Assembly: GCA_937989665.1 (NCBI GenBank)
Contig: CALKRN010000021.1
Span: 1-64,000 of the forward strand
Length of the DNA: 64,000 nucleotides
Direction: 5' to 3'
Source of the DNA: an uncultured Desulfomicrobiaceae bacterium
Lineage (GTDB): Bacteria; Desulfobacterota; Desulfovibrionia; Desulfovibrionales; Desulfomicrobiaceae
Positions 16,744 to 25,913 of the stretch are shown here, in pieces (the first letter of the stretch is position 1; every line of letters begins with the position of its first letter). The position numbers were made by a program, and so were the translations under genes. The notes below the pieces were generated by a model. The model was not told the origin of the DNA and did no database searches. It was given only the letters and a program-made list of their open reading frames with translations.

Positions 16744-17605
16744 GCTTTGGGGCAGTGCCCTGGCGGCCTGGGCGAGCGGGAGAAGTGGCGCTGTGGTGCA
16801 ATGGGTGGGCCGCTTCCTTGGCCATGCTTTGTGGTGGGCTCTTCCTGGCCGGCGGGGTCTTGCTTGTGCAGCATTGGAGCGACGCCTCGATCTTGACCCG
16901 CAAACCGCTCAGGCCGTGGCTCGGACAAGTTTTCTCCATACTGGGATGGCCTTTGCCGAAATTTTTCTTGGCCGCGGGGGTGGGCCACGCTGGGTTGCCC
17001 AGCAAGTCACGGTGGAGAATCCCCAACTCCTTGGGCAGCTTCAGGCCTCGGCGCGCCCTGTGGTGGTCGTCAGTGGGCATTTAGGGGCGTGGGAGCTTTT
17101 GGTGGCGATGATGAGTTTGTTCCCCCATCGCCCTGGCTGCCAGGTGGTCGTGCGCTTGCCTAAGAGTCGTTTTCTGCGTGGCGTGATCTTCCACGCTCGC
17201 AACCAGGGACGCATTCGGGCAGTGGGACATCGCGATGCCAGCCTTGGGGTCCTTGCTGTCTTGCGGGCCGGGGGGATGGCCGCCTTTTTGGTGGATCACC
17301 ATTGCCGCCGCGCTGAAGCCGAGCGGTTGCCGTTTTTAGGGCGCGAGGCGTCCGTCAATCGCGGCCCAGCCGTGCTTGCCGTCCGCGCTCAGGCCGAAGT
17401 ATGGCCGCTTTTTCTCGTACGAGAACCAGCCAATTGGGCGCGTTTTCGGCTGCTCATCGATCCCCCCTTGGACGTCCGTGCCCTGGGGGGTAGCCCGAGC
17501 GAGCGGGTTCGGGAGGTGTGCCGGTTTGCTACGCATGCCGTAGAGCGGGCAGTGCGCCGCTACCCGGAGCAATGGTTGTGGATGCATCGGCGGTGGAAAT
17601 TGTGA
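16736..17605 (+). CDS. Lipid A biosynthesis (LpxL/HtrB-family) acyltransferase
   Basis: 289 residues. The family's HX4E catalytic motif is present (SGHLGAWELL, H about residue 118), as are the glycan/acceptor motifs VVRLPKSRFL and FLVDHHCRRAEA and the C-terminal YPEQWLWMHRRWK expected for LpxL/LpxM enzymes that add secondary acyl chains to lipid A at the inner membrane. It starts inside the end of the DUF374 gene. Which acyl position is modified cannot be read from sequence. Confidence 0.92.
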   Translation: MRELWGSALAAWASGRSGAVVQWVGRFLGHALWWALPGRRGLACAALERRLDLDPQTAQAVARTSFLHTGMAFAEIFLGRGGGPRWVAQQVTVENPQLLGQLQASARPVVVVSGHLGAWELLVAMMSLFPHRPGCQVVVRLPKSRFLRGVIFHARNQGRIRAVGHRDASLGVLAVLRAGGMAAFLVDHHCRRAEAERLPFLGREASVNRGPAVLAVRAQAEVWPLFLVREPANWARFRLLIDPPLDVRALGGSPSERVREVCRFATHAVERAVRRYPEQWLWMHRRWKL

Positions 17606-17700
17606 CGGACTCTTCACGGATGGCTTCTTGCCAAATCAATGGGTTTGGTGTTGAGGAGTGTTGAAGAATCGGCGCGTGTTACCGCGAGGAGGGAAGAACG

Positions 17701-19419
17701 GTGCGAAACATGAGTTTGACCTGGAAGGTACTGGGGATTGTCGTGTTGGGGCCAGCGGTAATGGCCGGGATTTTGTTTTTCCAGCATGTCCAAAGTATTG
17801 AGCGAGATGCCATTGACGCCCGGCTCAAGGAGAGCCGCTCCATCGTCATGATGGCCGAGAGCGTGCGTGAGACCATGGCCCATAAACTCACGTTGGACGT
17901 GCTGCGCCCTTTCGATGAATTGCGCGTTGATCCTGCCCGGCTTCTCGAGGCTGTGCCCATTGTTACGGCCATGAATACAGCAGCGGCCAAGGCCAAAGAG
18001 GCAGGATATGAATTTCGGGTGCCCAAGGAACAACCACGCAACCCCAAAAATGAACCGAATCCCCTGGAGCGGGAGGTTTTACGGGAATTCATGACCTCGA
18101 ACCTCCCGGAGAAGGTCATCGTCGAAGACAATCGCATCCTCTATTTTCGGCCTATCCGCCTCACGCAAGAGTGCCTGTATTGTCACGGTGACCCGAAGGG
18201 CGAAAAAGACCCCACAGGTGGCATCAAGGAGGGGTGGAAGGTTGGCGAGGTCCATGGGGCCTTTTCGGTCATTATGAGTCTTGATGCGGCCAAGGCCGCG
18301 GCTCGTGCCGATGCCCTTCGTTTTGGCCTGGAAACCATCGTGATCTTGCTTGGGTTGGGAGGGGCAGCCTGGTTTCTTGTGCGCCATGGGGTTATCCGTC
18401 CCTTGGCAAGTACGGGGGCCTATCTCGAACGATTGGCGACGGGCGATATGAGTGTTTCGCTGTCTGTGGATCGTGGGGACGAAATTGGTGCCATGCAGCG
18501 TAATCTCAACACGATGGCGCAGAGCTTGCGATCCATTGTCCACGACCTGGTGGAGCACTCCCGCACCCTCATCGGTGCCTCCCAGGAATTGGAGTCCATG
18601 GCCGACACCTTGCTTGTACGCTCTCAGGACCTTGCCTCCAAGTCGCATACCGTGGCCACGGCCTCCGAGGAGATGAGTGTCAATATGAATAACGTGGCCG
18701 CAGCCATGGAGCAGGCCTCCACTAACGTCGGCACGGTGGCCGCAGCCTCAGAAGAGATGAGTGCCACGATCCACGAGATCGCCGGGAATACGGAAAAGGC
18801 CCGAGATGTTACCCAACGGGCGGTGGCGACGGCCACTTCGGCCTCAGCGCGGGTGCACCAACTGGGCGAAGCTGCGCAGGAGATTGGCAAGGTCACGGAG
18901 ACGATTGCGGCCATCTCCGCCCAGACCAACCTGCTCGCCCTTAATGCCACCATCGAGGCGGCTCGGGCTGGCGAGGCAGGGCGGGGATTTGCGGTTGTGG
19001 CAAACGAAATCAAAGAGCTGGCCAACCAGACGGCCCGCGCCACGGAGGATATCCGCCAACGCATTGAAGGAATCCAAACTTCGGCTGGCGCCACGGTGGC
19101 GGAAATTGGCCAGGTCATGGCGGTCATTGAAGAGGTCAACGCCTTTGTGGCGACAATTGCGGCCGCGGTGGAGGAGCAAAGCGTGACGACCCGAGATATC
19201 GCCCAGAATGTCGGCCAGGCATCACAGGGTCTCCAAGAGGTCAATGAGAACGTGGCACAGGCCTCATCGGTAACGAGAGAGATTGCCCGGGATATCGTGG
19301 GAGTGAACGAGGCCTCGGGGTCCATTTCGGTCAGCAGTGCCCAGCTCAAACAACATGCCGAGAACTTGAGTCTGCTTGCCCAGGCCCTCGAATCGTTGGT
19401 GGCGCGTTTTCGTCTATAA
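17701..19419 (+). CDS. Methyl-accepting chemotaxis protein with Tll0287-like c-heme sensor domain
   Basis: A 572-residue chemoreceptor starting at GTG 17701 behind GAGGAGGG. Membrane helix 1 covers about 8-27. The periplasmic region to about 208 looks like a Tll0287/DUF3365-type sensor and contains CLYCH at 158-162, a CxxCH c-type heme attachment site, inside [15 protein letters not shown]. Helix 2 (209-226), HAMP (about 230-280) and the cytoplasmic signalling hairpin follow, with tip [23 protein letters not shown]. Such receptors are proposed to sense redox state or gas ligands. It lies directly upstream of the STAS and che genes and is probably a receptor for that CheA. Confidence 0.93.
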   Translation: MRNMSLTWKVLGIVVLGPAVMAGILFFQHVQSIERDAIDARLKESRSIVMMAESVRETMAHKLTLDVLRPFDELRVDPARLLEAVPIVTAMNTAAAKAKEAGYEFRVPKEQPRNPKNEPNPLEREVLREFMTSNLPEKVIVEDNRILYFRPIRLTQECLYCHGDPKGEKDPTGGIKEGWKVGEVHGAFSVIMSLDAAKAAARADALRFGLETIVILLGLGGAAWFLVRHGVIRPLASTGAYLERLATGDMSVSLSVDRGDEIGAMQRNLNTMAQSLRSIVHDLVEHSRTLIGASQELESMADTLLVRSQDLASKSHTVATASEEMSVNMNNVAAAMEQASTNVGTVAAASEEMSATIHEIAGNTEKARDVTQRAVATATSASARVHQLGEAAQEIGKVTETIAAISAQTNLLALNATIEAARAGEAGRGFAVVANEIKELANQTARATEDIRQRIEGIQTSAGATVAEIGQVMAVIEEVNAFVATIAAAVEEQSVTTRDIAQNVGQASQGLQEVNENVAQASSVTREIARDIVGVNEASGSISVSSAQLKQHAENLSLLAQALESLVARFRL

Positions 19420-19505
19420 GTGGGCTCGTACAGGGTAGGCCGGGTTGTTTACTGGGAGGAAGTAGGCTACGGGATGTGCCTGCAACAGGGCACGAGGAGG
19501 TACAG

Positions 19506-19808
19506 ATGTCGGAAGTAGTGCATGATGGCGAGGCGATTGAGGTCAAGTTGGACAAGGATATCGTGTCCACCACGGTGGGGGCGATCAAGGCGGAGTTGAT
19601 GGACCTGGTCGCCTTTAAGCCTATGGAGTTGCGGCTTGATCTGGCCAAGGTCCAGCTGATGGACTCCATGGGCATTGGTGTGCTTGTGGCCACCCACAAT
19701 TCCCTCAAAAAAAACGGGGGAAGCCTGCGTTTGATCCATGTCCCTGGGCCTGTGGCGAAGCTTCTCCGTTCCATGCGCCTTGATCGGCACTTTCAGGTGG
19801 AAGAATAG
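19506..19808 (+). CDS. STAS-domain protein (anti-sigma-antagonist type)
   Basis: A 100-residue single STAS domain: VKLDKDIVSTTVGAIKAELMDL, then LRLDLAKVQLMDSMGIGVLVATHNSLKKNGG. The Asp-Ser pair at 53-54 is at the usual phosphorylation position of SpoIIAA-like proteins. ATG 19506 follows GAGGAGG. It sits between a chemoreceptor and cheA with short gaps, which suggests a role within the signalling cluster, for example as a phospho-switch partner of a kinase or phosphatase encoded elsewhere. That role is inference. Confidence 0.9.
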   Translation: MSEVVHDGEAIEVKLDKDIVSTTVGAIKAELMDLVAFKPMELRLDLAKVQLMDSMGIGVLVATHNSLKKNGGSLRLIHVPGPVAKLLRSMRLDRHFQVEE

Positions 19809-19856
19809 GGTTGGAGCCCCCTCGCCTCTCTTATTCATTCCTCAAGGAGCATTCTC

Positions 19857-22800
19857 ATGGTGATGGATGACGAAACCCTCGGCATGTATGTGGAAGAGGC
19901 CATGGAACACCTCTCTGACATCGAGAACGACCTTCTTGCCATTGAGCAGGCCGGGGCGGATATCGATGAGGAATTGGTGAATAAGGTCTTTCGGGCCGCG
20001 CACTCCATCAAAGGCGGTGCCGGGTTTTTAGGGCTCTCCAAGATCAAGGACCTCGGCCATAAAATCGAGAACGTCCTCGATTTGATCCGTAATCGGGAAC
20101 TTACGCCGACACCGGATGTCGTCAATATCGTGCTGTTGGCCTTTGATAAGCTGCGCGACATGATCGCCTCGGCAGCCACGAGTAACGACGTCGATATCGA
20201 CGATCATATTGCTGCCCTGACGGCGATCGTCACGGGCGGAGGGCAACCTGCAGCGCAGGCTGCAGTGGAGACCTTGGTGGACATCCAAGACGCCAGGGGC
20301 CGCACCGTGTTCGCGGTGGCGCGTTTTGATTTGGAGCAAGCGGCCAAGGGCGGCAAAAATCTCTATCTTTTGGAATTTGATCTCATCCACGACATCGAGG
20401 CGAAGAAAAAGACGGTCCTCGATGTCCTGAAAAATCTGGAAACCACCGGGACCATTATTGACGTCAAGCTGGACCTCGATGCTGTAGGAGACTTGGAGAG
20501 CGAAGGCTTTACCAATTGCATCCCGCTCTTCGTGCTCTTCGCTTCTATTATTGAAGCCGACATCATGCCGGCACTCCTTGATTTAGCCCAGAGCGCCATT
20601 CATGTGGTGGATTTGGCGTCTGCTCCCACCAGGGCCCCAGAATTTGCACAAGAGTTACTGGAGTCCACCCCGCCCACGCCCGAAGAAGACCGTACAGACG
20701 ATCTCGTGAAGGAGCTTTTTACCGCCGATACACTCGCCGCCGCCGTGGGTACGCCTCCGGCCGCGCCACAGGCCTCGGTGCCGCCCAAAGAGCCCCCGCG
20801 GGCGCCCGAGGCGCCGAAACCTGGGCCGTCCAAGCCACAGGCGAGTGCCGACAGTGTCGAGGCCCCATCTGAGCCGGCCCCGAAGCCGGGAGGGAAGTCG
20901 TTTACTCCGTCTGAGACCTTGCGCGTTCATGTGAGCCTTTTGGAAGACCTCATGAACTTGGCCGGGGAGCTGGTGCTCAGTCGTAACCAGCTTATGCAGG
21001 CCATCTCCTCGGGGGTGCTCCATCACATCCAGGTGGCAGGGCAGCGCATTGATTTGGTGACCTCGGAGCTCCAGGAAACCATCATGCTCACCCGCATGCA
21101 GACGATTGGCACCATCTTCAACAAATTTCCGCGGGTGGTGCGCGATTTGGCCCGCTCCCTTGGCAAACAGATTGACCTGCAATTGGAAGGCAATGAGGTT
21201 GAGCTGGATAAGACCATCATCGAGGGGCTTGGTGACCCGCTGACCCACCTGGTGCGCAATTCGGCGGACCATGGCATCGAGCCGCCGGAGGAACGTATTG
21301 CCAAGGGGAAGAACCCCACCGGCACCATCCTCCTCAAGGCTTACCACGAGGCGGGTCAGGTCATTGTCGAGATCATTGATGATGGCCGTGGTCTCAATAC
21401 GGCCAAGATTGTCGAGAAGGCCGTTGCCAAGGGGCTCATTACTGCTGAGCAGGCGAGGGGCATGAGCGAAAAGGAAAAGGCCAACCTCATCTTCTTGCCG
21501 GGCCTCTCCACCGCAGAAAAGGTCACAGATGTCTCGGGGCGGGGTGTGGGCATGGATGTGGTCAAGTCCAACCTCGATCAACTGGGCGGCCAAGTGGATA
21601 TTGAAACCGCGCCAGGCAAAGGGACGACGATCCGCATTAAGCTGCCGCTCACCTTGGCGATTATCCCGAGCCTCCTTGTCTCTGTGGGCCAGGAGCGTTT
21701 TGCCGTGCCGCAGGTGAACGTGGATGAACTCTTGCGCATCGCCGCGGCCCATATTGGGGAGCGCATCGAGCTGGTGGGCGATGCCGAGGTCCTTATCCTG
21801 CGCGGGGAGCTCATTCCTTTGGTGTATCTCTCCAATGTGCTCAACTTAGGGGAAGACCATGCCACCGCCGCCCGCATGGTAGGGCATGTGCTTCGTGGGG
21901 AGCCAGCACCGGAAAAACCGGTGGACATCAACCTGGTGGTCGTTTCGGCTGGGCAGTTCCGCTACGGTCTTGTGGTGGATGAGCTTCATGATTCGGTGGA
22001 GATTGTGGTCAAACCCTTGGGCCGTCATTTCAAAGATTGCCAAGGTTATGCTGGGGCCACGATCATGGGGGACGGCCATGTGGCGCTCATTCTTGACGTT
22101 GCTGGCCTTGGGCGTCTTGCGGATTTGAGCATCACCGCTGGTTTGGAGCAGAAGAGTGTTGCCTTGGCGAAGGAAGAGGCGGCCAAGACGGTTCGGGAAG
22201 ACCGAATTTCTTTGTTTATGTTCCGCAATACGCCTCAAGAGCATTGTGCCGTTCCGCTTGATTTGGTGGCTCGGGTGGAACTCATCCATGCTCAAGATAT
22301 TGAGGAAGTCAGTGGCAGACGAGTTATTAAGTATCGTGGAGGTAGTCTGCCTGTATTTTCATTGGATCAAGCTGCCAATGTTGGTGTCCTTGAACTCTCT
22401 GGAGAACTTGTTGTAATAGTTTTTTCTATCAATGGCCATGAAATTGGTCTTCTTGCTTCGCCTCCTGTGGATGCTATAGAGCTTTCTGTTGCCATTGATA
22501 CCTTTACTCTACGTCAACCAGGCATCAGTGGGTCCGCTATCATCAATGATAATACGACTCTTATTGTCGATATCTATGAATTGGTGCAATCTGTTCAGCC
22601 CGATTGGTTTGTGGAACGGACAGCGGTACTCCCTGATGTCAGTGGTGAGGGTGGTGGAGGCGTCCCTCATTTGCTTCTTGTGGAAGACTCGGAGTTTTTC
22701 CGCAATCAGGTGCGTCGGTTCCTAGAGGCGGATGGCTACACGGTGGAGACCGCGGAGGACGGGGTTGTTGCCTGGAACATGCTGCAAGCCGATCCGCAGC

Positions 22801-23042
22801 GTTATGACCTCGTGGTGACGGATATTGAGATGCCCAACATGGATGGTTTCCAGCTCACCGAGCGCATCCGTTCGGATGCTCGGTTCACAGGGCTGCCGGT
22901 GGTGGCGCTCACCTCTTTGGCTAGCGAGGAGGACCAAGCTCGAGGAAAGGCTGTGGGCATCGATGCCTATGAGATTAAGCTGGATAAGGACCGTCTGCTG
23001 CAGTCTATTTATGATTGCTTGCAGCGCTATGCAGCCGCTTAA
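19857..23042 (+). CDS. cheA: Hybrid chemotaxis histidine kinase CheA (Hpt-HATPase-CheW-CheW-REC)
   Basis: 1061 residues, far longer than the roughly 650 of a classical CheA. Order: Hpt domain with His49 (RAAHSIKGGAGFLG); a region at 110-240 with no clear name; a Pro/Ala-rich linker at 265-345; dimerisation helices and an HATPase with HLVRNSADHGIE, DDGRGL and GRGVGMDVV; a CheW-like regulatory domain; a second, more diverged CheW-like domain (about 775-905); and a C-terminal receiver with Asp989 (VVTDIEMPNMDG). Kinase output goes to CheY-type regulators and CheB. Bases 22200-22640, coding for the second CheW domain, are much more AT-rich than the rest. ATG 19857 follows AAGGAG. Confidence 0.95.
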   Translation: MVMDDETLGMYVEEAMEHLSDIENDLLAIEQAGADIDEELVNKVFRAAHSIKGGAGFLGLSKIKDLGHKIENVLDLIRNRELTPTPDVVNIVLLAFDKLRDMIASAATSNDVDIDDHIAALTAIVTGGGQPAAQAAVETLVDIQDARGRTVFAVARFDLEQAAKGGKNLYLLEFDLIHDIEAKKKTVLDVLKNLETTGTIIDVKLDLDAVGDLESEGFTNCIPLFVLFASIIEADIMPALLDLAQSAIHVVDLASAPTRAPEFAQELLESTPPTPEEDRTDDLVKELFTADTLAAAVGTPPAAPQASVPPKEPPRAPEAPKPGPSKPQASADSVEAPSEPAPKPGGKSFTPSETLRVHVSLLEDLMNLAGELVLSRNQLMQAISSGVLHHIQVAGQRIDLVTSELQETIMLTRMQTIGTIFNKFPRVVRDLARSLGKQIDLQLEGNEVELDKTIIEGLGDPLTHLVRNSADHGIEPPEERIAKGKNPTGTILLKAYHEAGQVIVEIIDDGRGLNTAKIVEKAVAKGLITAEQARGMSEKEKANLIFLPGLSTAEKVTDVSGRGVGMDVVKSNLDQLGGQVDIETAPGKGTTIRIKLPLTLAIIPSLLVSVGQERFAVPQVNVDELLRIAAAHIGERIELVGDAEVLILRGELIPLVYLSNVLNLGEDHATAARMVGHVLRGEPAPEKPVDINLVVVSAGQFRYGLVVDELHDSVEIVVKPLGRHFKDCQGYAGATIMGDGHVALILDVAGLGRLADLSITAGLEQKSVALAKEEAAKTVREDRISLFMFRNTPQEHCAVPLDLVARVELIHAQDIEEVSGRRVIKYRGGSLPVFSLDQAANVGVLELSGELVVIVFSINGHEIGLLASPPVDAIELSVAIDTFTLRQPGISGSAIINDNTTLIVDIYELVQSVQPDWFVERTAVLPDVSGEGGGGVPHLLLVEDSEFFRNQVRRFLEADGYTVETAEDGVVAWNMLQADPQRYDLVVTDIEMPNMDGFQLTERIRSDARFTGLPVVALTSLASEEDQARGKAVGIDAYEIKLDKDRLLQSIYDCLQRYAAA

Positions 23043-23051
23043 GGAGGACCC

Positions 23052-23492
23052 ATGAAGACGCAAGCAACCGGCCCGCTCCAGATGTCCTGTTTTTACGTTG
23101 GTTCGGCGCTCTGCGGTATTGATATCCGCCTTATTCAAGAAATGAACAAGCAAATGGAGATGACCCGGGTCCCCGGAGCTCCAGTATATGTGCTTGGTAT
23201 CATGAATTTGCGTGGCCGCATCGTCACGATCATCGATCTCGGCAAGAAATTGGGGCTGGGGGCATCGAAGAAGACAGAGCAAAGCCGTATTATTATTGTT
23301 AATTCTCGGGAAGAAAACATTGGACTGCTTGTCGATCGTATTGCCGATGTTGTGACGACTTCTTGGGAAGAAGTGGAGCCAACGCCTTCGAACATTAAAG
23401 GGATCAAGGGCAAGTATTTTCAAGGAGTCTGCAAGACAGGAAAGGACCTTGTTGCCATCTTAGATATCGATACTGTTCTCGGAGACGAATAA
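23052..23492 (+). CDS. cheW: Chemotaxis coupling protein CheW
   Basis: 146 residues, a single CheW domain linking receptors to CheA: CFYVGSALCGIDIRLIQEM, VLGIMNLRGRIVTIIDLGKKLGL, IGLLVDRIADVV. It follows cheA by nine bases with an AAGGAGG Shine-Dalgarno and precedes cheB by 12 bases, so it belongs to the same operon. A second cheW occurs at 37579. Confidence 0.95.
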   Translation: MKTQATGPLQMSCFYVGSALCGIDIRLIQEMNKQMEMTRVPGAPVYVLGIMNLRGRIVTIIDLGKKLGLGASKKTEQSRIIIVNSREENIGLLVDRIADVVTTSWEEVEPTPSNIKGIKGKYFQGVCKTGKDLVAILDIDTVLGDE

Positions 23493-23504
23493 CGAGGAGA
23501 CAAT

Positions 23505-24575
23505 ATGCCCCTTCGTGTGCTTGTGGTAGATGATACCATCACGTACCGCAAAGTAGTTTCAGATATCCTTGCAGAACTTCATGATGTAGAAGTTGTCGGC
23601 ACGGCGAATAATGGCCAGGTTGCCCTGTCACGGATTGCATCTGTCCAACCAGACCTGATTACTTTAGATGTGGAAATGCCCGTCATGAACGGTCTGGAGC
23701 TTTTGGAGGAAATGCAGCGTCGGGGGATGGATGTAGGCGTCATCATGGTTTCAACTCTCACGAAGCGGGGTAGTGAAATCACGCTGCGTGCTTTAGAGTT
23801 AGGCGCCTTTGATTTTGTCACCAAACCCGAAGCCGAAGACCGTGAAAAGGCGTTGGTGGAATTGCGGAACGCATTGGTACCGCGTGTCAAGGCCTATGCC
23901 AAACGCATGGAAGTGCGGCGGCTGTTGCGTACTCGGCCGACACCCCCGCCTGTGGCTGCGGCGGCCCCCCCGACGGTGGCACCGCTGGCGCGACGGGTGG
24001 GAAAGTCCAAGGCGGTGGCCATCGGGATCTCCACCGGCGGGCCCAACGCCCTGACGCGAATGCTCCCCATGCTTCCTAAGCTCGGGGTGCCGATTTTCCT
24101 CGTCCAGCACATGCCGCCGGTGTTCACAAAGTCCCTTGCCGAGAGCTTGGATGCCAAATGCCCCGCCTACACGGTGCGCGAAGCCGAGCATAACGACATC
24201 GTCGTGCCGGATACCATCTACATTGCCCCTGGAGGCAAGCAGATGCGTGTGGCCGCAGGGAGTGCGGGCATCAAAGTCATCCAGATCACCGACGACCCGC
24301 CGGAGAACAATTGCAAGCCGTCGGTGGATTATCTCTTTCGGTCTGTAGCTCGAGAATATGGAGCCCTGTCCACGGGTGTCATCATGACCGGCATGGGAGG
24401 AGATGGCACGTTGGGTCTCAAGGTGATGAAGAGCTTTGGCGCGGTTACCATTGGCCAGGATGAGGCGACTTGCGTTGTCTATGGAATGCCCAAGATGGCC
24501 GTTGAAGCTGGTGTAGTGGATATCGTCGCGCCGCTTGATCGCATCGCTGAAGAAATTGCCCGCACTGTGCGCTAA
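23505..24575 (+). CDS. cheB: Protein-glutamate methylesterase CheB
   Basis: 356 residues. N-terminal receiver with acidic pair at 9-10 and phospho-acceptor Asp55 (LITLDVEMPVMNG). A Pro/Ala linker at about 145-165 leads to the CheB methylesterase domain with Ser176 (GISTGGP), His202 (VQHMPP) and a late GMGGDG with the third catalytic residue. It removes methyl groups from receptors, and also deamidates them, as CheA-phosphorylated feedback. Encoded between cheW and cheR. Confidence 0.96.
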   Translation: MPLRVLVVDDTITYRKVVSDILAELHDVEVVGTANNGQVALSRIASVQPDLITLDVEMPVMNGLELLEEMQRRGMDVGVIMVSTLTKRGSEITLRALELGAFDFVTKPEAEDREKALVELRNALVPRVKAYAKRMEVRRLLRTRPTPPPVAAAAPPTVAPLARRVGKSKAVAIGISTGGPNALTRMLPMLPKLGVPIFLVQHMPPVFTKSLAESLDAKCPAYTVREAEHNDIVVPDTIYIAPGGKQMRVAAGSAGIKVIQITDDPPENNCKPSVDYLFRSVAREYGALSTGVIMTGMGGDGTLGLKVMKSFGAVTIGQDEATCVVYGMPKMAVEAGVVDIVAPLDRIAEEIARTVR

Positions 24576-24599
24576 GATTAACTCAATACGGAATGGAAG

Positions 24600-25913
24600 A
24601 TGGCGGCCATTACTGCCGACGAGATCAGCACACTTACAAAATATGTCTATTCTTTATGCGGTGTTGCCTTGGATGCGAGCAAAGCATATCTTTTGGAAGC
24701 TCGCTTCAAGCCGCTTTTGTCAAAATATAATCTTAACTCTTATATGGAGCTCTACCATAAGGCTGTAGCAGACAAAAGTGGGGAGATGGAAAAGGAGATC
24801 GTCAGCGCGATTACTACGAATGAAACCCTTTTTTTTCGGGATAATTCTCCATTTGAAGTCTTCAAACATAAGATCGTCCCTGATATCATTGATGCCCGTT
24901 CTAAAGTCTGTAGTGGAAGGCCGATTCCATTGCGAATCTGGAGTGCTGCTTGCTCTACTGGACAAGAAGTCTATAGCATTGCAATTTCACTCATTGAAGT
25001 TCTCGGTCGATTAGATCGCTATCAGATTACTATTCTCGGGACAGATATCTCTGATGAAGCCATAGCGAAGGCAAGTTACGGCAAATATACCAAGTTTGAG
25101 ATTGAACGTGGCCTGCCTATGAACGTCCTCAATCGGTATTTTACTTCGACCGGTGACGGATGGCGTATCAAGGACGAGATTCGGGCGATGGCGAACTTCA
25201 AAAAGTTTAATCTCATGAAGCCATTTACTGGACTTGGACGTTTCGACGTCGTCTTCTGTCGGAATGTCGCCATTTATTTTACCCCACAAGACAAGCGGGC
25301 GGTGTTCGAGAAGATTGCCGGTGTCCTGGAGCGCGACGGCGCCCTGATCATCGGCTCCACCGAATCGCTTTCTGGAGTAACGACACTTTTCGAGCCCCGG
25401 CGCTACCTCCGGGCCGTGTACTACCAATTGGCACCAAGCGCTCGGGCGGCTCTACCTGCCCCTGAGGTTTGTGCTTCGGCGGCCACTCCGCGCCCAGTGG
25501 GAGGGCAACTCCCTCCTGCCCCACGTCCTGAACCTGGGCCTTCGGCCCAGCGTCTCGCCGCACCGCCGTCAGCCCCGCCAGGGGTTTCGGTCCGCGCGGC
25601 AGTCTCTCCAGCCGCGCCCTTGCCTGCCACGCCACACCAGCCTTCGTCGTCGCTGCTGCCTGCAGCCCCGCACCAGGTCGAAGCACCCCGTGCACCTATC
25701 CTCGCTCCTGGGGACTTCGCCCCACAGCAGGAGCCGCCATCGCCGCCGTCATCAGGGGAAAACGCCCGAGTGGCGCCGTCTTCTGCCCCTGCGGCAGCAA
25801 AGCGCCCGCTCCCACCTTCCCGACGGCTGGCGCCCGCTGGACCACCGTCGGATAAGGTGGCCCTCAAGAAGCTCCTCATGCAAAAAAAGGCCGCCCAGGC
25901 CCAGGCCCGCTGA
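24600..25913 (+). CDS. cheR: Chemotaxis methyltransferase CheR with long Pro/Ala-rich tail
   Basis: 437 residues. Residues 1-280 are a normal CheR: N-terminal helical domain, IVSAITTNETLFFRD, the SAM-binding RIWSAACSTGQEVYSIA and FDVVFCRNVAIYF. Residues about 281-437 are a low-complexity Ala/Pro tail ending in a basic KKLLMQKKAAQAQAR. The tail may be a tether or receptor-binding extension; it lacks the classical TPR or pentapeptide motif as far as I can see. The first 500 bases are AT-rich and the tail is GC-rich. The stop overlaps birA (TGATG). Confidence 0.93.
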   Translation: MAAITADEISTLTKYVYSLCGVALDASKAYLLEARFKPLLSKYNLNSYMELYHKAVADKSGEMEKEIVSAITTNETLFFRDNSPFEVFKHKIVPDIIDARSKVCSGRPIPLRIWSAACSTGQEVYSIAISLIEVLGRLDRYQITILGTDISDEAIAKASYGKYTKFEIERGLPMNVLNRYFTSTGDGWRIKDEIRAMANFKKFNLMKPFTGLGRFDVVFCRNVAIYFTPQDKRAVFEKIAGVLERDGALIIGSTESLSGVTTLFEPRRYLRAVYYQLAPSARAALPAPEVCASAATPRPVGGQLPPAPRPEPGPSAQRLAAPPSAPPGVSVRAAVSPAAPLPATPHQPSSSLLPAAPHQVEAPRAPILAPGDFAPQQEPPSPPSSGENARVAPSSAPAAAKRPLPPSRRLAPAGPPSDKVALKKLLMQKKAAQAQAR

